This document shows positions 13,401 through 28,400 of a stretch of 64,000 nucleotides of DNA, in pieces. Source of the DNA: Albula goreensis (Eukaryota > Chordata > Actinopteri > Albuliformes > Albulidae). Location: positions 35,257,841 to 35,321,840 of the forward strand of contig CM040743.1 in assembly GCA_022829145.1 (NCBI GenBank). Direction: 5' to 3'. Both the position numbers and the translations under genes were made by a program. Numbering within the stretch: position 1 is the stretch's first letter; each line of letters opens with the position of its first letter. Under the pieces are notes generated by a model. It was not told the origin of the DNA. It did no database searches and saw only the letters and a program-made list of their open reading frames with translations.

Positions 13401-16400
13401 CACTGAAATAAAGCTGACATGCACACTGTGAGATACTCTGATGAACTTGCAATACTTTCATTTCACAGGCTTTCCTCGGAAAAAAAACAAAAAACAAAAC
13501 CCAGTTATCTCAAGGAACATAGCGCCTTAGCATCTCTGGATAGCGAAAAACGGTGTCAGTCCTCTATCCACACTTTTAGCGCTTCTGTGTGTAACAGAAG
13601 TGTGGAGCACAGTGCTGTAGGGTCAGCATGGTCACTTCAGATCAGTCTCTGCCCCTTATCCAAAGACCTTTGCCGTGACTCCACCACCAGATAGTGAGCC
13701 GAAATCCCTCCAGTGTCAAGGTGTGTGTTCAGTTGCAGCACCCATTTCGCTTGAGTACACTCTAGCCCTAAGGCCACTGGAGAGAAGCAGATGATTTGCT
13801 GTCTGCATGGGTTGTTATTGACAGGAGAGCGTGGAGACGGACTGAAAGGGCTGGGGTTTTTTTTCGGATAACGGCGGCCGATAAGGGCCTGCCGTGATTT
13901 TTATGGGACAGCTTTTCTCAAGATGCTCTGGGGGAAACAGATATACAATACGAGGGAGGTGGTTTTACGAGTGCACAGACGATACTGTAGAGGACAGCAT
14001 AATATCTGGGTATGTTTAAGAGGGCTTGCTTTATATCATCCTGCCTGCTCCTACTAATATGGCTCAGAGAGCCCAGGTACCACATGCTACTCAGTACTAT
14101 GTCCCTATTACATGATTACCAATAGAAAGCAATGGTTGATTCATATCAGAGGTAATTTTAACAGATGGATGACTGAGGCTTCAAAATTCCTATAACGTGA
14201 CAAGATTCAGTACTGCTATAGGAGCTATTAAATATTTCAAATAGGAACAAATAAAAGGCTCCTCCACCCCAAGGAAAGCACTATAACCGGTTTGTGGCAT
14301 TGTGAGTGCTCTGACCATTTGGGGGTCATTTTTTATCATTAGAAATAAACACCCTGAGATCCCTCAACAGCTTGCTTAGTTTTGTTAGGTAAATCAGTCA
14401 AGTTCAGCAGAGAGCTCAAAACATAAAAATCAAATAGTGATGAGGCTCATTCTATTGCGAAGAAGAGCCTGTTTTAATTCCCTCATGAAATTAGGCAGGG
14501 AACCTATGGAAAAGAGAGATAACCTTTTCAGGAACAGGACAATTTCTCTCTCTCTCTGCTTTTTTTAATGTTGCAGAAGCCTGAGGTGTGTTAGCATATT
14601 GGGCAAAAGCTGTTCAATTTAAATGGACAGATTTCTCTGTACCACAGCGGGCAAATTCAAGCCAAATAAATGGTCAGGGGAAACAAGGAAGGTGCCACAT
14701 ATTGTTTGCAATTCTAAAATCTTAATTTATTCCCACAGAGATGGCATAGCTGTTAGCCTGATAGCAAAACAGCCTGTTTGCATATAGGTGAGGCAGACCA
14801 GATGAGAATCAGGTTTTTCGAGAAAGCAAAAAAAAAAGTTTGCAAAAGATCCTGCATCAAGAAGATGGCTGTAGTACAGATCTGCAAAGCTCAGGCATTC
14901 CAGCAGCTGTGTCTAAGAGCGGTCCCATTGGCAATTGTTGGCTGGATAGTATTTACATTAATTTAATTTCATGAAAGTTCCAGAAGATAGTGGCCTATAC
15001 TTAAATAGATATGGTTCTGTGCCGCATAGCCATGTCCCTGGGTTTAAATCCCAAGAGAGATGAATTTATTCAAATTGCACTACAGACATGTTTCTTTGGA
15101 TTTGGATGATACGTTTCAGACCTGTTTAAAGCAGGAGGTATTTTGCATCCTCCAGGGTACTGAGACAGAGGAGAGACAAATGCATCCATACATTCCTGGG
15201 AGGTTTCCTACATGTCACCTCTAAATGAGCTGAGACTCAAATGTGGGTTTTTATGGTAATTGACTGGGCAAGGATGACCTTGTTGCACACTGTGAGGTTA
15301 TTTCTTCTCATTTTCTTCAAGGATCTCTATTCTCGATGTGATCTGTGTGCTTAAAAATCGTTATATCCTATTAAACCTCAATATTTTCACGCGGCAAACC
15401 TCAAAGATCAGTTGAAATGGGTCATAAAAGCAGGACTGAAAACAACAGACATTCAGATATTTGCTGGAAAACGCAGATAATCAATTCAACACTGTCTTTG
15501 GGGGAAAGTTTTCAAGTTTTCATTAGTGAAATAAGTTCCTTGTTCCATTGGTCAGTAACTGATCGAAAAACAGACTTCATTTTCTAGCCAGGGACTTCAA
15601 ATTCCTGTCTCAGGCTAATGTTTTTCTTATGTCTTTACAGTTCATGAAATTCATAAATTCCAAATACAGTCTGTAATACAGTACCATTACATTCAGAGAA
15701 GACTCATTTGTTAGCCAGGATAAACGTATGTGTTACATAACGAATGAAAGTTAGTTTCATTGCTTACCTGTCTTTGGTTCAACGGAGAAATAGGGTTGTC
15801 CCTCCAAGATGCTGTAGACTACCCTGGCACTGTTCCCATACGTGGGGTCATCAGCATCAGTGGCCACTACCTGAACCACCGACGTACCTGCAAAGTGGAC
15901 ACTCACGGTCACCATTTTACATCTTACGGCAACAGCAACAAGGTCATGACTTGCAGACAAAGGACACCCTTCAAGCTAGCACAATTCAGTGCATCATGTG
16001 AGAAAAATTAGTGGGTGAAGTATTGGTGTATCACGTTTAAGTTTCAGACTGTCATCAGATGTTTTCCCTAGCGTTCATGTTAATTTTGTAGGATTCAAAA
16101 TTGCAATCTGTGTTCACAGTTCTATTTTGCATTCACTTCTGCTGCTCTTTAGCCTTTTTATTTCAGAGTGTGTTTTTTTCAAATGTTTTTAAATCTATCA
16201 CTCATGAGCACTAACCACTCAATTCAATTTTTGCAACTGAGCATCCAGTTGATGAATAATTCAGAGAATCATTAACCATAAAATAATAACTAAAAAAGCA
16301 CACAGCCTTTTCCCCATCTGAAACGAGTCTTTGCTCAGTGTTAAAAAGTCATACATGCAATACACGTGCATCCATTTCGCAGCTCAGGGTTTTGCCTGCC

Positions 16401-19400
16401 AAAGGAAAATTTCACACATTCAGTTATAGTTCCTCATCCCTTTCAAATGCACATTCATATTAACCGATTTCACAGGAAGGCATCCCAGCTCCAAATATTA
16501 ACCTAATGGTCTTATGAATGGCATGAATTAAATAATACATCCATTAGTTAGGAAATGTTTGTCATTTATGCAATTAGATGCCACTTGTTTGGTTTACTGT
16601 GCTGATAATCCACATGACTGTATTTTGATGAGTTCTTATTGCACATTCATTGAACATATTTTTTCTTATTGAACACATTTTCTTTTGCATTCTGAATAGA
16701 ACGTGTGATGAAACAAAAGTCTATCTCTTCATAGTCCGAGGGAATGAACAGGCTAATAATGGCCATTGATTTTATGCAACGTGCCCAACCGCAACACTTC
16801 CCTTTCATTTCATTTTAAAAGGCTTATTTACTTTTGTAATGCAACATTTTTCTGTTTTAAATATCTCAATAGATACAAACAGTTAGAACAAAATGCAATC
16901 AACATTTAGACTCAGACCTCTCTAGTCTGCAAATCTCAGCTCATGGCCTTGATATAAAGCCCTTTTTTCAGTGTTTCATGTTTCTTGATAGGAAGAACCA
17001 TGCTGTGGACTACTGCTAACATAGAGCTCTTAAGGAACACTGGCAGGGATATATTACCACCAACAGTATCCCTCCGAGTTTATAAAGACACGGTGCTATG
17101 ACACAGCGTTTAAACATATTATGATGATGATGATGATGATTGTTATTATTATTACTGATGATGATGATGATAATAATAATAATAATAAAAATAATAATAA
17201 AGAAGAAGTAGACCAACAAAGCATTTTCTGCTTCAGTTAGCAGCAACCTGGTAACAGAATTTCTATATCATTATGATTGGCATCTCTGGTCTATACATAA
17301 TCAGCACTTGCATTCATCCATTCAGCTTGGCTCATAATGCTTGCTGGCAGCCACAGCCTTGCTCTCAGAATGGTTTTACAGTCGAAGTTTTCTTCTGGGA
17401 AGTGAACGTCAACTAATGGTTTCAACAAAGCAACTCAATATGTTTACCATTAGAAACACGGTTTAAAAAATTCTGACATTGTGTGACTAAATTCTTTTTT
17501 GTCCTTCCTCCATGAATGACGAATGTGCCCTTTGATGTCCGATGTGATCACATAAAATGCATCTGGATTTTTATATATTTCTCTTAAAATGGGTGCACAG
17601 CTCTCATTGCTCTGGTGTTGGAGCCGCACAAAGGAAATCTGCGGCTCGCATTGAGGTTATGCTTTACTTTAACAGCCGAGAGCCTTATAGGAGCCACCAG
17701 TCCCTCGCATGAGCCATGTTTATTGGGCTCTGCGGAGTTCGGCACCCGTGGAAACTGGAGATTAGAGTTCCCCGTTTTCAGTCATAAAGCAGAATTAAGA
17801 GTCTTGGGGACCTTCCCAGTTTGTGTCACAACTCAGGATGTGGTGCTCAGAGACCTTGTGCTTAACTGAGGATTGAATGAAAGAATAAAACATGGGCAGC
17901 CTGACACATCTCTGTAAAAGAAAGTCACAAAAGGAATATGAATTCAATAGTTGTGGCATTTGCACAGCGCGACCTACACATAATGAAGGCCTCATGACAA
18001 TTGTGTTGCTTAATTAAGGGTACAGCAGGAAGCTGCTCCATGTGTTGAACTGTGAGACAGTAAGGTCATCCACAATGTGTCCTCAGGAAAATTTGAAATG
18101 GCTGTCAGTTGTAGGCTTGTAGTTTTTTTTTTTAAACTGCATTACCTACATATTTAGATTCAGCAGGCCTCCTCCGCCATAGTATGAATTAAACAATAAA
18201 AATTCGAGCATACATAAGTTGGTCTATTAGATAAGGTTTTTAAACTGATTTTCCTTTGTTTTGCTTTCTCTTGATTGTGGTGTGAGTCTTTGTAGGCCTG
18301 GCCTATCATGTCACTCACAGTCCATCATCTGAGGTGCACAGGCACTGATGCAGAAGACTACAGCTGGCATAGGTAGCCTGCAGATGACCAATCATAATTA
18401 ATTTTCCTTTGAATTATGGATTATCCTGCCCACTGAAACCCTTCCTCCCTCAGTGGGGCTATGGCTAATTATGCACTGTCATATGGGTTTCTCAGCCAAA
18501 GAGTAAAGCAGTATGTAATATGATATCATAGCTGTTAAATCAAAGCAAAACCGACTGTATGCTGCGCCTTTCACTTTCACTTTAAATTTGACGTCCAGCT
18601 GTGTCAGGCTATCATCATTCCTTACAGCACTTGCTTGAAATCAACAGAACCCATTTCTGAAATGGATTTGGATGCTGGTGGATTAAGGTATGATGGTGAG
18701 TTTGGGGACAGGTTTGAACCTATCTGAGTGAGCTTGTTAGTATTCACAATATTCTCAGAACTCGCACCACAATGGATTCCAATTTCTGTCTCAAATCACA
18801 TAACTCATAGAACAATGGAAAAAATCACTGTCACCAGAAGCCCGTGGGCCACAAGGTCTAACGTTTATGTGCCAGCTCCGCTCTTAATTACCCAATTAAA
18901 CTCAACATTTTCTCTTAATTGAAACCATTTATCATTGTACCCAGGTCTTTGGCTGTTAATGATTTAAAACATGTTCATAAAACATTCATTGGGGACAAGA
19001 GTTGCACACCTTCTTGTAGTTTATGGCACTGTAAATCGCTTTATATAGATAGTTACAAGGAGAGGATGACTCATTAACTCATTTGTTAATAAGGTAAAAA
19101 TGAAAATACAGAAGGTGTCGCTTTGTTTTGTTCATTAAACACTACTCTGTAAACAGGTTGAACATTGAGATTGAAAAGACGTGATGAAATTTGTAAAAAC
19201 CTAGAAAATCCTATATAACGCACCACACTGACCATTGACTGACAATGTGACTGTCTATATGATTATGATAATTGACATAGGACTAACACTATGGGGACAA
19301 ATAGCATCAGTGTCCAATATACCACACAACATAACATAACCAAGAGATTCGAACTGTATGATAAACTTCAACAGCCAAATTTGAAAATAAAGAGAAACTT

Positions 19401-22400
19401 ACAGATCATTTATTTTTGTGAATACTCACTGCTTTGAGTGATTTTATGTAACATACTCTTCAAAAAAATCTGTGTTTTTTGGTATTTCATCTGTAAAAGT
19501 GGTTGGGCTATATCTATGTCTCTAAGTGAGGTCCAAAGTAAACAGCCTTGATGCACCCTCAGTGTGTATTGATGTTTCTATTACGCACACCATTTCCATG
19601 GAATAAACAGCATTTTTTCTGCCTCTGGCTAGAAATAATCTTCACATGTGCAAAACAGAACCAAGCTACATAGTTTAAGGCTGTCATCTACTGACTTATT
19701 TATTGTTATATAATGACACACTAAGGTATACACTGATATCAAGAGGTCGAGCAAAAATCAGCATGTTTATTTCTAACTAAAAAATAATTATTGTTATGCA
19801 TTAAGTTTGACCGATGGGCTTTTGTGAAGACTAATTAGCATTGTTCTTTTGGAATCACGTGAAATATTATTTGAACAGTGTTAAATCATTTTAGAAACAT
19901 CATGAAATATGTTCCCAGTTATAAATGGTAATATAAACATTTTGAACCGTCATTTGATATGCCTGTTGTTACATCTGGCCTAGACGTGCCCTGGTGTCTC
20001 TGTGTAGGACAAGGTCTTTACCCTTTTTTTCTACTCTAACCCCTTGAGATACCCATGGGCTCAGTGCATCGCTAGGCCTGTAATCCTTATTAGATCTGGG
20101 TTCTTAGTCAGGGTTTTCCTGTGAGAATTCCCATAAGCAAAAACCAAATCTTACAATCCAGGCCCGCGTCATTCCGTTAAAGCTCAAAAAGTTCCCACCT
20201 TAATGTTTCTCTGCTTGTTTACCAATCGCAGCCATTTTCAATCTCCAACAATGGCAAAAAAAACAAGAATAAAGTAAACTGATCCGTTTGCCCTGCCTCG
20301 GGCTTGTGTTTAGACCATTAAGTATAATGTCACAGTGACTTTTATATTACTTTGTCCTCTGATCAGAAAACTTTGTCTACCTTTTAGCTTGCGGTGTGCG
20401 CCGTTCCACTGTTTGGCAGGGAGTCACATAAATTTTAAATGAAAGCTTAATCCCTCTTTTCCCATTCAGACAGAATTGGCTGCGGGTGTTGCAGCAGGGT
20501 GAGCTTAGCGTCTCTTTCTATCATGAATACCTCTGGAAGTGTTACCTTACTCGTCCTGTTGGATTTAAGCCGGCTATCTGAGCACACAGCTCCGCAGCTC
20601 CCTTTTGTTTCTGGGGCTTGTCGTTTTGCTGCAGCTCCTGTTCCTTGTCCCTACTTTGTTCTACACAATTTTTTTCCGTGTTGTCTAAGTAGAATGGGCT
20701 TTTGCCAGGCTGCTGGGGATATGTTGACTGAGTTCAGCCAACACAGAGAGGGAAGTGGTGTTCCAACGTTCAGCACGTGAAGCTCACCGGTAGCTATGAC
20801 CTCAGCATGTTTATTTATGGGAATACTTAAATTCCTTCGTACGTCATCAGCCCCTTTGTGGATCCGACTGTAAAGGTTCCCAGTATGAGTATGGACCGGG
20901 CCCTATATAAGTTTCAAGCCTATGTCATTCACCTCAGCCAGCCAAACAGTCGGTTTCGTATAAGATGGCTAAGGTTCTTGCAGCTAAAGCTACTTTATCT
21001 CCTCGCAGCACCTGCACCTTTTCATTTGTTGACAATGATGCATCTCTCCTCTGATCAGCGCTAGCTGTCCTGCACTGTTATGCACATGTCACAGGCTTGC
21101 AGGTGAGCACACTGGAGAAATGCATGCAAATCAGCTGCAAGGCCCGTTGTGCAGTGTGGGTAACACAGTAGCGACCTTGCGTAGATTGTCCTATAAAAGT
21201 GGAAAAATAATATGTGCAGTACTGAGCATTGTCTGTAAATTTTGTCTATGCTCTGGGAATAATTTCCATTAAAGACAAAAATAACCTCTAAAACAGAACC
21301 TTCACAACAGGGTTTACCGATACTACCATGCAGGTTAGTATAGAAGAAAGGTGAACTTCAACCAGTACTATTACTATCAGTAGACAATTAATAAACTATT
21401 ACCCCTCCTACAACTGCCACTGTTAGTACATTGTCACTGGTAAGATGGCTAATGTCAGTAGGTCTCTTGCCTCTGCTGTTACCAAATGACATCATTGGAC
21501 TCACCAACGGGGGACATCTCTGGAACCCCTGCAGTGTAGGGCCCATCCAGGAACTTGGGCTCGTTGTCGTTGATGTCCTGGACCTTGATGACGAACTCGG
21601 ACTCTGGTTCCACGGGTCGGTTGGAGAGCCGGTCCACGGCCTGGGCCCGCAGGGTGTAGTAAGCCTGCTCCTCCCGGTCCAGACGCTTGGTGGCATGGAT
21701 GTCACCTGTGTTCTCGTCAATGATGAAGATTGAGGTAGCGCCCTCTCCAGACAGAACATACTTCACTCTGCCTTCTCCTTTATCCACATCAGAGTGAAGC
21801 TGTAAGAGAGAGAGAAAGAGAGTATTCAATAAAGAATCTCGACTTCATATTTGAGAGAAAGTGAGATGGGGGAAGGGTAAGAGTGACAGTGCGAGAGGGA
21901 GGAAGAGCAGAAGGCAGGGTGTCTACAAAAAAAAAACAAGGGAAATAATGAGTAAGGATGAGACAGGGCGAGAGAAAGGGTGATAGAGAAGAGGAAATCA
22001 AGAGACTAAGGCGAAGACAGTGACAGGAAGTGTGAGGGAGAGAAAAGCAAGGAGAGAGCAAGTTCACATCCCTATGAGTAATCAAATACAAATGAGAAGA
22101 GCTGTCTGAGAGGAAAGTTTCCCCAAAACTACATCTGTCAAAATGAGTCAGCACTCTTTATTGTGGTCCCTTTATGAATAGAAAGTCTCTGGCCGTTTAT
22201 TGCTGCAGGAGCTCAGTTGGCCATTGTGGTAAGGACACATGTAAAGATTTGATGGTGATCCTTAGGGCAGCTACAGAGGGGTTGATGGATGGGGAAATTG
22301 CATAGTCTTTGGTTTTACCTTTGAGTCATTTCTACACTGAAACACATACTGGAAACAAGCAGTTAAGTCAAAGAAAATGTTGTAGCAGCAAAATCTAGCA

Positions 22401-25400
22401 AGACACCAATCATCAACACAACCAACCTCAATATATATCTTCAAGTACTTTTACCACCTCCTATCCAGCAGTTTAGGTGAGTCCTACAGTGTACAGTTTG
22501 TTTTGTTTATTGTATTTTCAGGATTTTTACATGGGAAACTGCTTACCCCAATTAGAGGTAACCTTAAACTGTAAAAAATATCCACTAAACCCCTCAGTAG
22601 TTGTAATATCTCAATGTTTTTCCATCCCTGTGTGATTTTTTAGTTTGCCCAGAGTAGAAAATAAGATTTGAGGGGATATGCATTTAAATGCAAATTGGTT
22701 GTAGCACTTCTAGGTAAGAGAATTAGTCTTGTAATCTGAGGCTTAAATCATGACTCTTATTATGCATCATGAGTCTCGAATGACCCTTTCACTGTAAAAG
22801 TATAAAATGTGGTCTTTTGTAAATATACTACATCCTCCGTTGACAGGCCCAATACTGCAGGAGGCAACACAAATCATTAGTAGGTGTATCTATGCTGTTA
22901 CGAGGGAAATATGTATCTCGTTTTTTCATCTGATAAACCAGGGTTTTTGAAACTGTGGTACACAGCAATGTTTCTGCTTGGTGTTTAAAACTTCAGTATT
23001 TATTATGCAGGATGTCCATCATCCACCAGAGTTGCCTCCCCAGCAAAATGCAAATTAGGTCCCACTGGTCTCCCTCCGGTTTTCCCTAGGGTGCGCGGCG
23101 CGCAGTTCGCAGGTTTCACCACATAATGCCGCATCGCCCGAAGCGCTGCGAGGGTGTGAAAAGGTGAACGGAGTGCGATCCTGCCAAATCAATGCTCATA
23201 CCGATGCGCTGAACCACAGCTGGGAGTTCAAGGCAGCGTACGGCTTAATTACCGCACACAAGCGTACTCGAAATCATACTTTGTGCTCCTCTTTTAATTA
23301 CGTAGGCGTCAAGTCAAAAAAGCACCTCACTTCACAAAGAGCCAGGGTATCTTTAAAACTGATGGATAAAAATAATAATCTCAGTGTGACCTCTGAACAA
23401 AATAGTGAATAAATTTAACATTTCTCACTGCTTCAGGGGAAATGGTCACATGCAATTAATGACCATTTGTTTTCTTTCCTTTTTCGTCTATAATATGTGT
23501 GAGAGTCCTACAACAAATAATCCCCTGTAACCTTAGTACGTCAACATCTCTGCACTGTACTAAAAGCACATTAGTATAAAAGGCCATTATGGTATGACAT
23601 CATACTTTTAAGATCTCTGCCCAAATTTACAGCATACTCAAATCACTCTGCAAGCATTTTTTTTCAACCCTGTTCCAATTGAGAAATTGCTCTCTATGTC
23701 TTCTCTCTCTTTTTTTCTCATTTGCTCTCCCCCCTCACTCTCTCAAACTTCCTATCCAACTTGTAAGCTTTGTTTAATGGAGGTCTCTTGAGGTTCCCAA
23801 ACTGCAAATAAGACTGAAGGCCAAAAAAAGAAGTCTTACACGTTCTGGTCTCATGAGGAGCTTTTTTACTTTTGTTCAATGAACTGTGCATACAGTGTGG
23901 AACCAAGTGAAAATACTAAGGAAAAAAAATGAGTCCATAACCACCAGCATCCTATAAGCAAAGCAAGGCTGGCACGCGTCTACGTAGCGCTGTTCAATGC
24001 CCCTAATGAACAAACGCCTGCCAGAACACTTCAGCACGCACACCCGGTTTGAATATACTTCTGATTTTTCCATCAGGCTGGGAAACGAGTTGAGCAGACA
24101 GGCCCCACAACACCAGCCAACTGGTAAATGGGTGCGAAGGAAACACTGGCACGACGGGAGAGATTCCTGAAACGTATGGCGAGGGAGAGGGTGGCGCAGA
24201 GAGGCGCGGAACTCCGTCTGACATGCTTGGCTCATTTTCACTTTGCATCCGGAGAGAAGGTTGTCTCTCTATTGTTAATCGGGTAAAAGTGAGAAGCAGC
24301 AGCATCTTTGGTGACATCAAAGCACTTCTCCTGTCAACCATGCTAGCTTCCATCAGTCAAGTAAGATCAATTCATTATGACATGGTTTCCATTTGCAACA
24401 CAACATTGTTCAATTCAATATTTTGCAAACCATCCCAATGATATAATGATGTAAAGGAAAATAAGGTAAGGCACATTCAAAGTTAACTAACATCAAACAC
24501 ACCAATAGTCTTAAGCACAAGAGTGTGAGCTGTATTACAATGCAAACACATTTAACAATGATATTTTAAGCAGCTTTTAGGAAGCCTTGACTACATATCA
24601 GCCTCTACAACTTTTCTTGCCTTATGCTTAAAATCTGATCAGAACCTTCAGAATCTTCCAGACATGGATTTAGTTGGCTTGGGCAGTTATCTTTCACGAA
24701 TGGCTTTGTTTGAAAACTATCGTTTAGAAAGGTTCTCATCTGGCTGCCAAAGAATGTCAGCAGTTTGATGCATCTAGCTTGGCCTACGGTATACAGTCTG
24801 TGCACAGTGATGGTCTGAGACTGTTTAAGATTATTTTTTTGTTGTTGTGGAATAAAAAGCGGAATGCTTGAAGCCAAAGTGGTTACGAGAAGCATACACC
24901 TGGTCGCAACATAGATGTAGGTAGGGATGTTGCCAGTAGGCACATTTATAATGTTTCTGGATCCCTGGATGCCTTGTTATATCCCATAAAAAACAGAGCA
25001 TTGTTAAAGATTTCAGTGTTTTGTCAGTGTGGCTATTGTGGCATTATTCACCAAACCCATTTATAAAAATGCATTAAAGCCTACCAAAATACCAAAGGAC
25101 GATCCTTTCTCAAACAGCCGCTTCCAAAAGGAATCTTGCAAAAAAAAAGATTTATGATTCATCAGAGACAGAAACTGGCCATGGTTTCCAAACAAAGCAT
25201 GTCCGTGGGCAGAGGTACACAACGTTTGAATGAGGATGCAGTCTGGTTCATGGTAATGAGTATGAAAGGACAAGCCATTTTGGAATATACTGATGTATCA
25301 GAACAACTATGCAATCACAATCACATGAATTGTGTTTCACATACTATACTTAAGAATTGAGAGTGACTGATTCTCATATTGACATTCTTACAAACAATGG

Positions 25401-28400
25401 ATATTGGTTGAACAATTCACTGGAGTTTGACTCCATACAAGAGACTGTTTCATCTCAGGACCATGCTTTTCTCAGTCCTACAGAGTTTTAGAGATCAGTT
25501 TTGGCAGTCAGAAAACGTCTTCAGCGCTGGAACAACGGCAATTGTGTAAGATGGCTTTAGAACTTCAAACGAAAGGCACAAACTTCGAATGAAGGTGTCA
25601 GCTCATCAGATCGATTGAAACCGAAAAGAATGCTTTGTCTTGGCAGTGGACAGAGACATCGCTAAGCGAGCCAGTTTCTCTACAATTTCCCTTCCATGTT
25701 TTTTTTTTTTTTTTCCGTAATGCAGGGGGCAAGGGGACTTTGTGGTAGAGGAGGTTTATTGTGGAGAGGACAACAGGGGGAAGCCTTTATCTCTTCCTTT
25801 TCATCGCTCACAGGCCCCACAGGACAAACAAAAGCTGTGTATCAGTTTTTCGCATCAGGGGACACATGCTCTATCTCTTCAATCTGCTTACGAATAAGGA
25901 GAGGGGCGGGGGTGGGGTGGGAGGAATGTGTAAATATGCATTAAATAGGATGTCTTGCTTTTATATCAGTTCCATCATACACTTTTAAAATTGCAGGGCA
26001 GTAGTTTTCTGGAGCAACTGGTACTTTCATTTGCAACTTTGACATTATAATCTACTCTTCACAGTCACATCTGTCAGTTGTGCACTGTTGAACTGAACTC
26101 TTCCTTCATACCTCCAGCCACTCAAAAATAAGGATACTTCTTTAAGAATACTCAAATGTCATTTGCCACATTGTCAATGAATCACATCGACTAAAGTTCT
26201 AGGGCTATATTTTAACAATCTTGGAGCACTGTCTTAGGTCCATATCACATGTACAAATCCCTTTTTCTAGCTCCACGGCAGTACTTTTGAGCACAAAATC
26301 AGGTGTAAGTGTCAAAGGGGAGGTGCTTCATGGTTTAATGAGATGTGTATGTCCAGAGTGTGTGTCCATGCTGAGTGTGCATCCATAACATGCAGTAAAC
26401 AAATTGGATTATCATCTCTCATTCCCTTTAATAGCCTTCTGCAGTTGCACATTGGAGAATTGCTAGTTTCACTGCGGACATGTATATTTCCTTGCAGGAA
26501 TCCATGTGACAACTACAGATAATAACTAAATATTTTTGGAGGGGTGAGGTATACTATCGTTTAGTATAATCCCTATACTAAGTTTAATTGTGCTATGTCC
26601 TATTTGCAACTATGAAAATGTATCAATTAAGGTGTTATTTTTTAAAATACATAATACTTATGATAATAGGTTTGCTGCATAGTGACACGATTATAATTAG
26701 TTCTGGTGACACTGAGGTTAAATTGCTACTCCAAAAATCATTAAAATTAAAACATATTGCTAAACAAGATCTACGCGTGGCCAACAGACATAATGAGAGG
26801 CCAGTTTAATTTCCCTGGCTTGCTACACCTTTCCCCTGCCTAAGAAAAGTTCATAAGCCAAAGATATTAAATAGAGATAGTGTTTAGAATGCCAGAAAAT
26901 GATCAATTACCTTCTGAGATTCTATTTATTGCTGGTTTGATTATTGGATAAATTAAGCTAAATTAAATTAAGTTCTTCAGGTATACAAGAAGAGTGGTCC
27001 ATTTTTTAATAATAAGGCAATGCAAACACAAGTAATGATTCTAATGAATAAACAATTTAAATGATTAATATGTCTTATTTTGACATGGGTTTCATCATAG
27101 ATGTGACATATTAAATGTGCTATTTTATTTGAATCCAGTACAGCTCTGACAGTGGAGATATCTAAACTGCAGTATGGTTAAATCCCAGGGATATGCCTTT
27201 TTTATAGGTCTTATGGAATAATTTGATGGGATGATTATATTCAGATCTACATTATGACATGTATGTCTTAATATACACAATATATACAGCGAGAAAAACA
27301 ATTCATAACCTTTTGCACATTTCTGTGGGCTGCAGAGATTGTGCACCACACATCACCTAAGTAGGTGCATTTCCTTCACAGCTCCACTTAAAATAACTGT
27401 GACACAACTTTAGACCTGGTTTTGGGTGCTCTTAAAACAGTTTTGTGCTGTTTCAAAATATCCATATACCAGCAATGTGCCTGACTACACCTCATTTGAA
27501 ATTTCAACTCACCTAAATGAGTGCAAGACCATCTGCTATTTAAAGCATGTCAGATCTGAGCAAGAATTTTGCAGCTACATCAGTGTGAAACTAGCAAAGG
27601 AACTTGTGTTTCAGATTCCACAGCTTTTCATCAGGTGCAATATAGGACCCATAATGTCCAATACACAAGGTACCGCACTGTGCGATTTGTGAAGAACACT
27701 TTCAAACAGATCTGCAAATGATCTAAAAGTTCAAATAAAAATCACTTTTGAATCTTGACATAAGGTAAGTCATGACTGGGGAAGTACAGGGCGAAACGCT
27801 GACAGAACACCAAATATGACATATGACATATGACAGATATGATTAGTAGGGCCAATCAAACACATTTATTCAGTTTTCATCCTCCCGCCACCCTTTTAAG
27901 GTCTCTTAAGGACACGGGGAGATGGTACTATGCACGCAAACATAGACAAGCATGGCAGCACGATTGTCATAGTCCAGTTCTTAGTCTACAGTGCTCTATT
28001 AATTCACTAACCCCTCTCTCTCTGTGTTTGTGCTGAGCACCGTCCTCTGAATAGGTCTTCTCTCAGCAAGCTCTACTCTCTCTCCTGCCCTTTACATTGG
28101 GAGAGGGGGAGAGGGAAACAGAGAGAAATGGAGAGGCAGAGATAGATTGGGAGAGAGAGAGAGATAAGGAGAGGAAAAAGACAGAGAGTCAGAGAAAGAT
28201 AGAGAGAGATTTAAAGACAGAGGGAGAGATGTTCTGGTTGGCTGACGCCGGGGACAGCCGATCTCTCCATCTCCTCCCTGCCCGGTGTGCAGCACGGCAC
28301 CTGAAATGAGTTCTCCGCCCAACCCCCCCTCTCCCCCCTACTCCTCCTCTTATACGCAGGCCTCAATTACCTGGCCTCCAGGCAAGCTCGCCATCCGGCT

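Larger units (their letters stand above)
8706..15767 (-). other. cdh7: cdh7 intron 4
   Basis: This 7.1 kb intron lies between the two EC2 exons. It holds a CpG- and C-rich segment (about 9950-10280), a diverged tandem duplication of roughly 97 bp units (10328-10520), a 9 bp inverted repeat (13567-13606) and a weak tRNA-like B-box sequence near 15038. No coding sequence is supported. Confidence 0.9.
15888..21504 (-). other. cdh7: cdh7 intron 3
   Basis: This 5.6 kb intron lies between exons 3 and 4, both with consensus splice sites. Contents are a (GAT)n/(TAA)n compound repeat at 17120-17205 and a high-complexity island at about 17600-17860. Otherwise it is AT-rich sequence without recognisable features. 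Confidence 0.9.

Noticed and set aside
15000-15060. GGGTTTAAATCCC near 15038 as a tRNA or SINE
   Set aside because: Only the B-box-like word is present; neither acceptor stem nor SINE body is visible.
28092-28322. 76-codon minus-strand serine/leucine-rich frame
   Set aside because: Product of the GAGA-type purine-rich stretch; low-complexity artefact.
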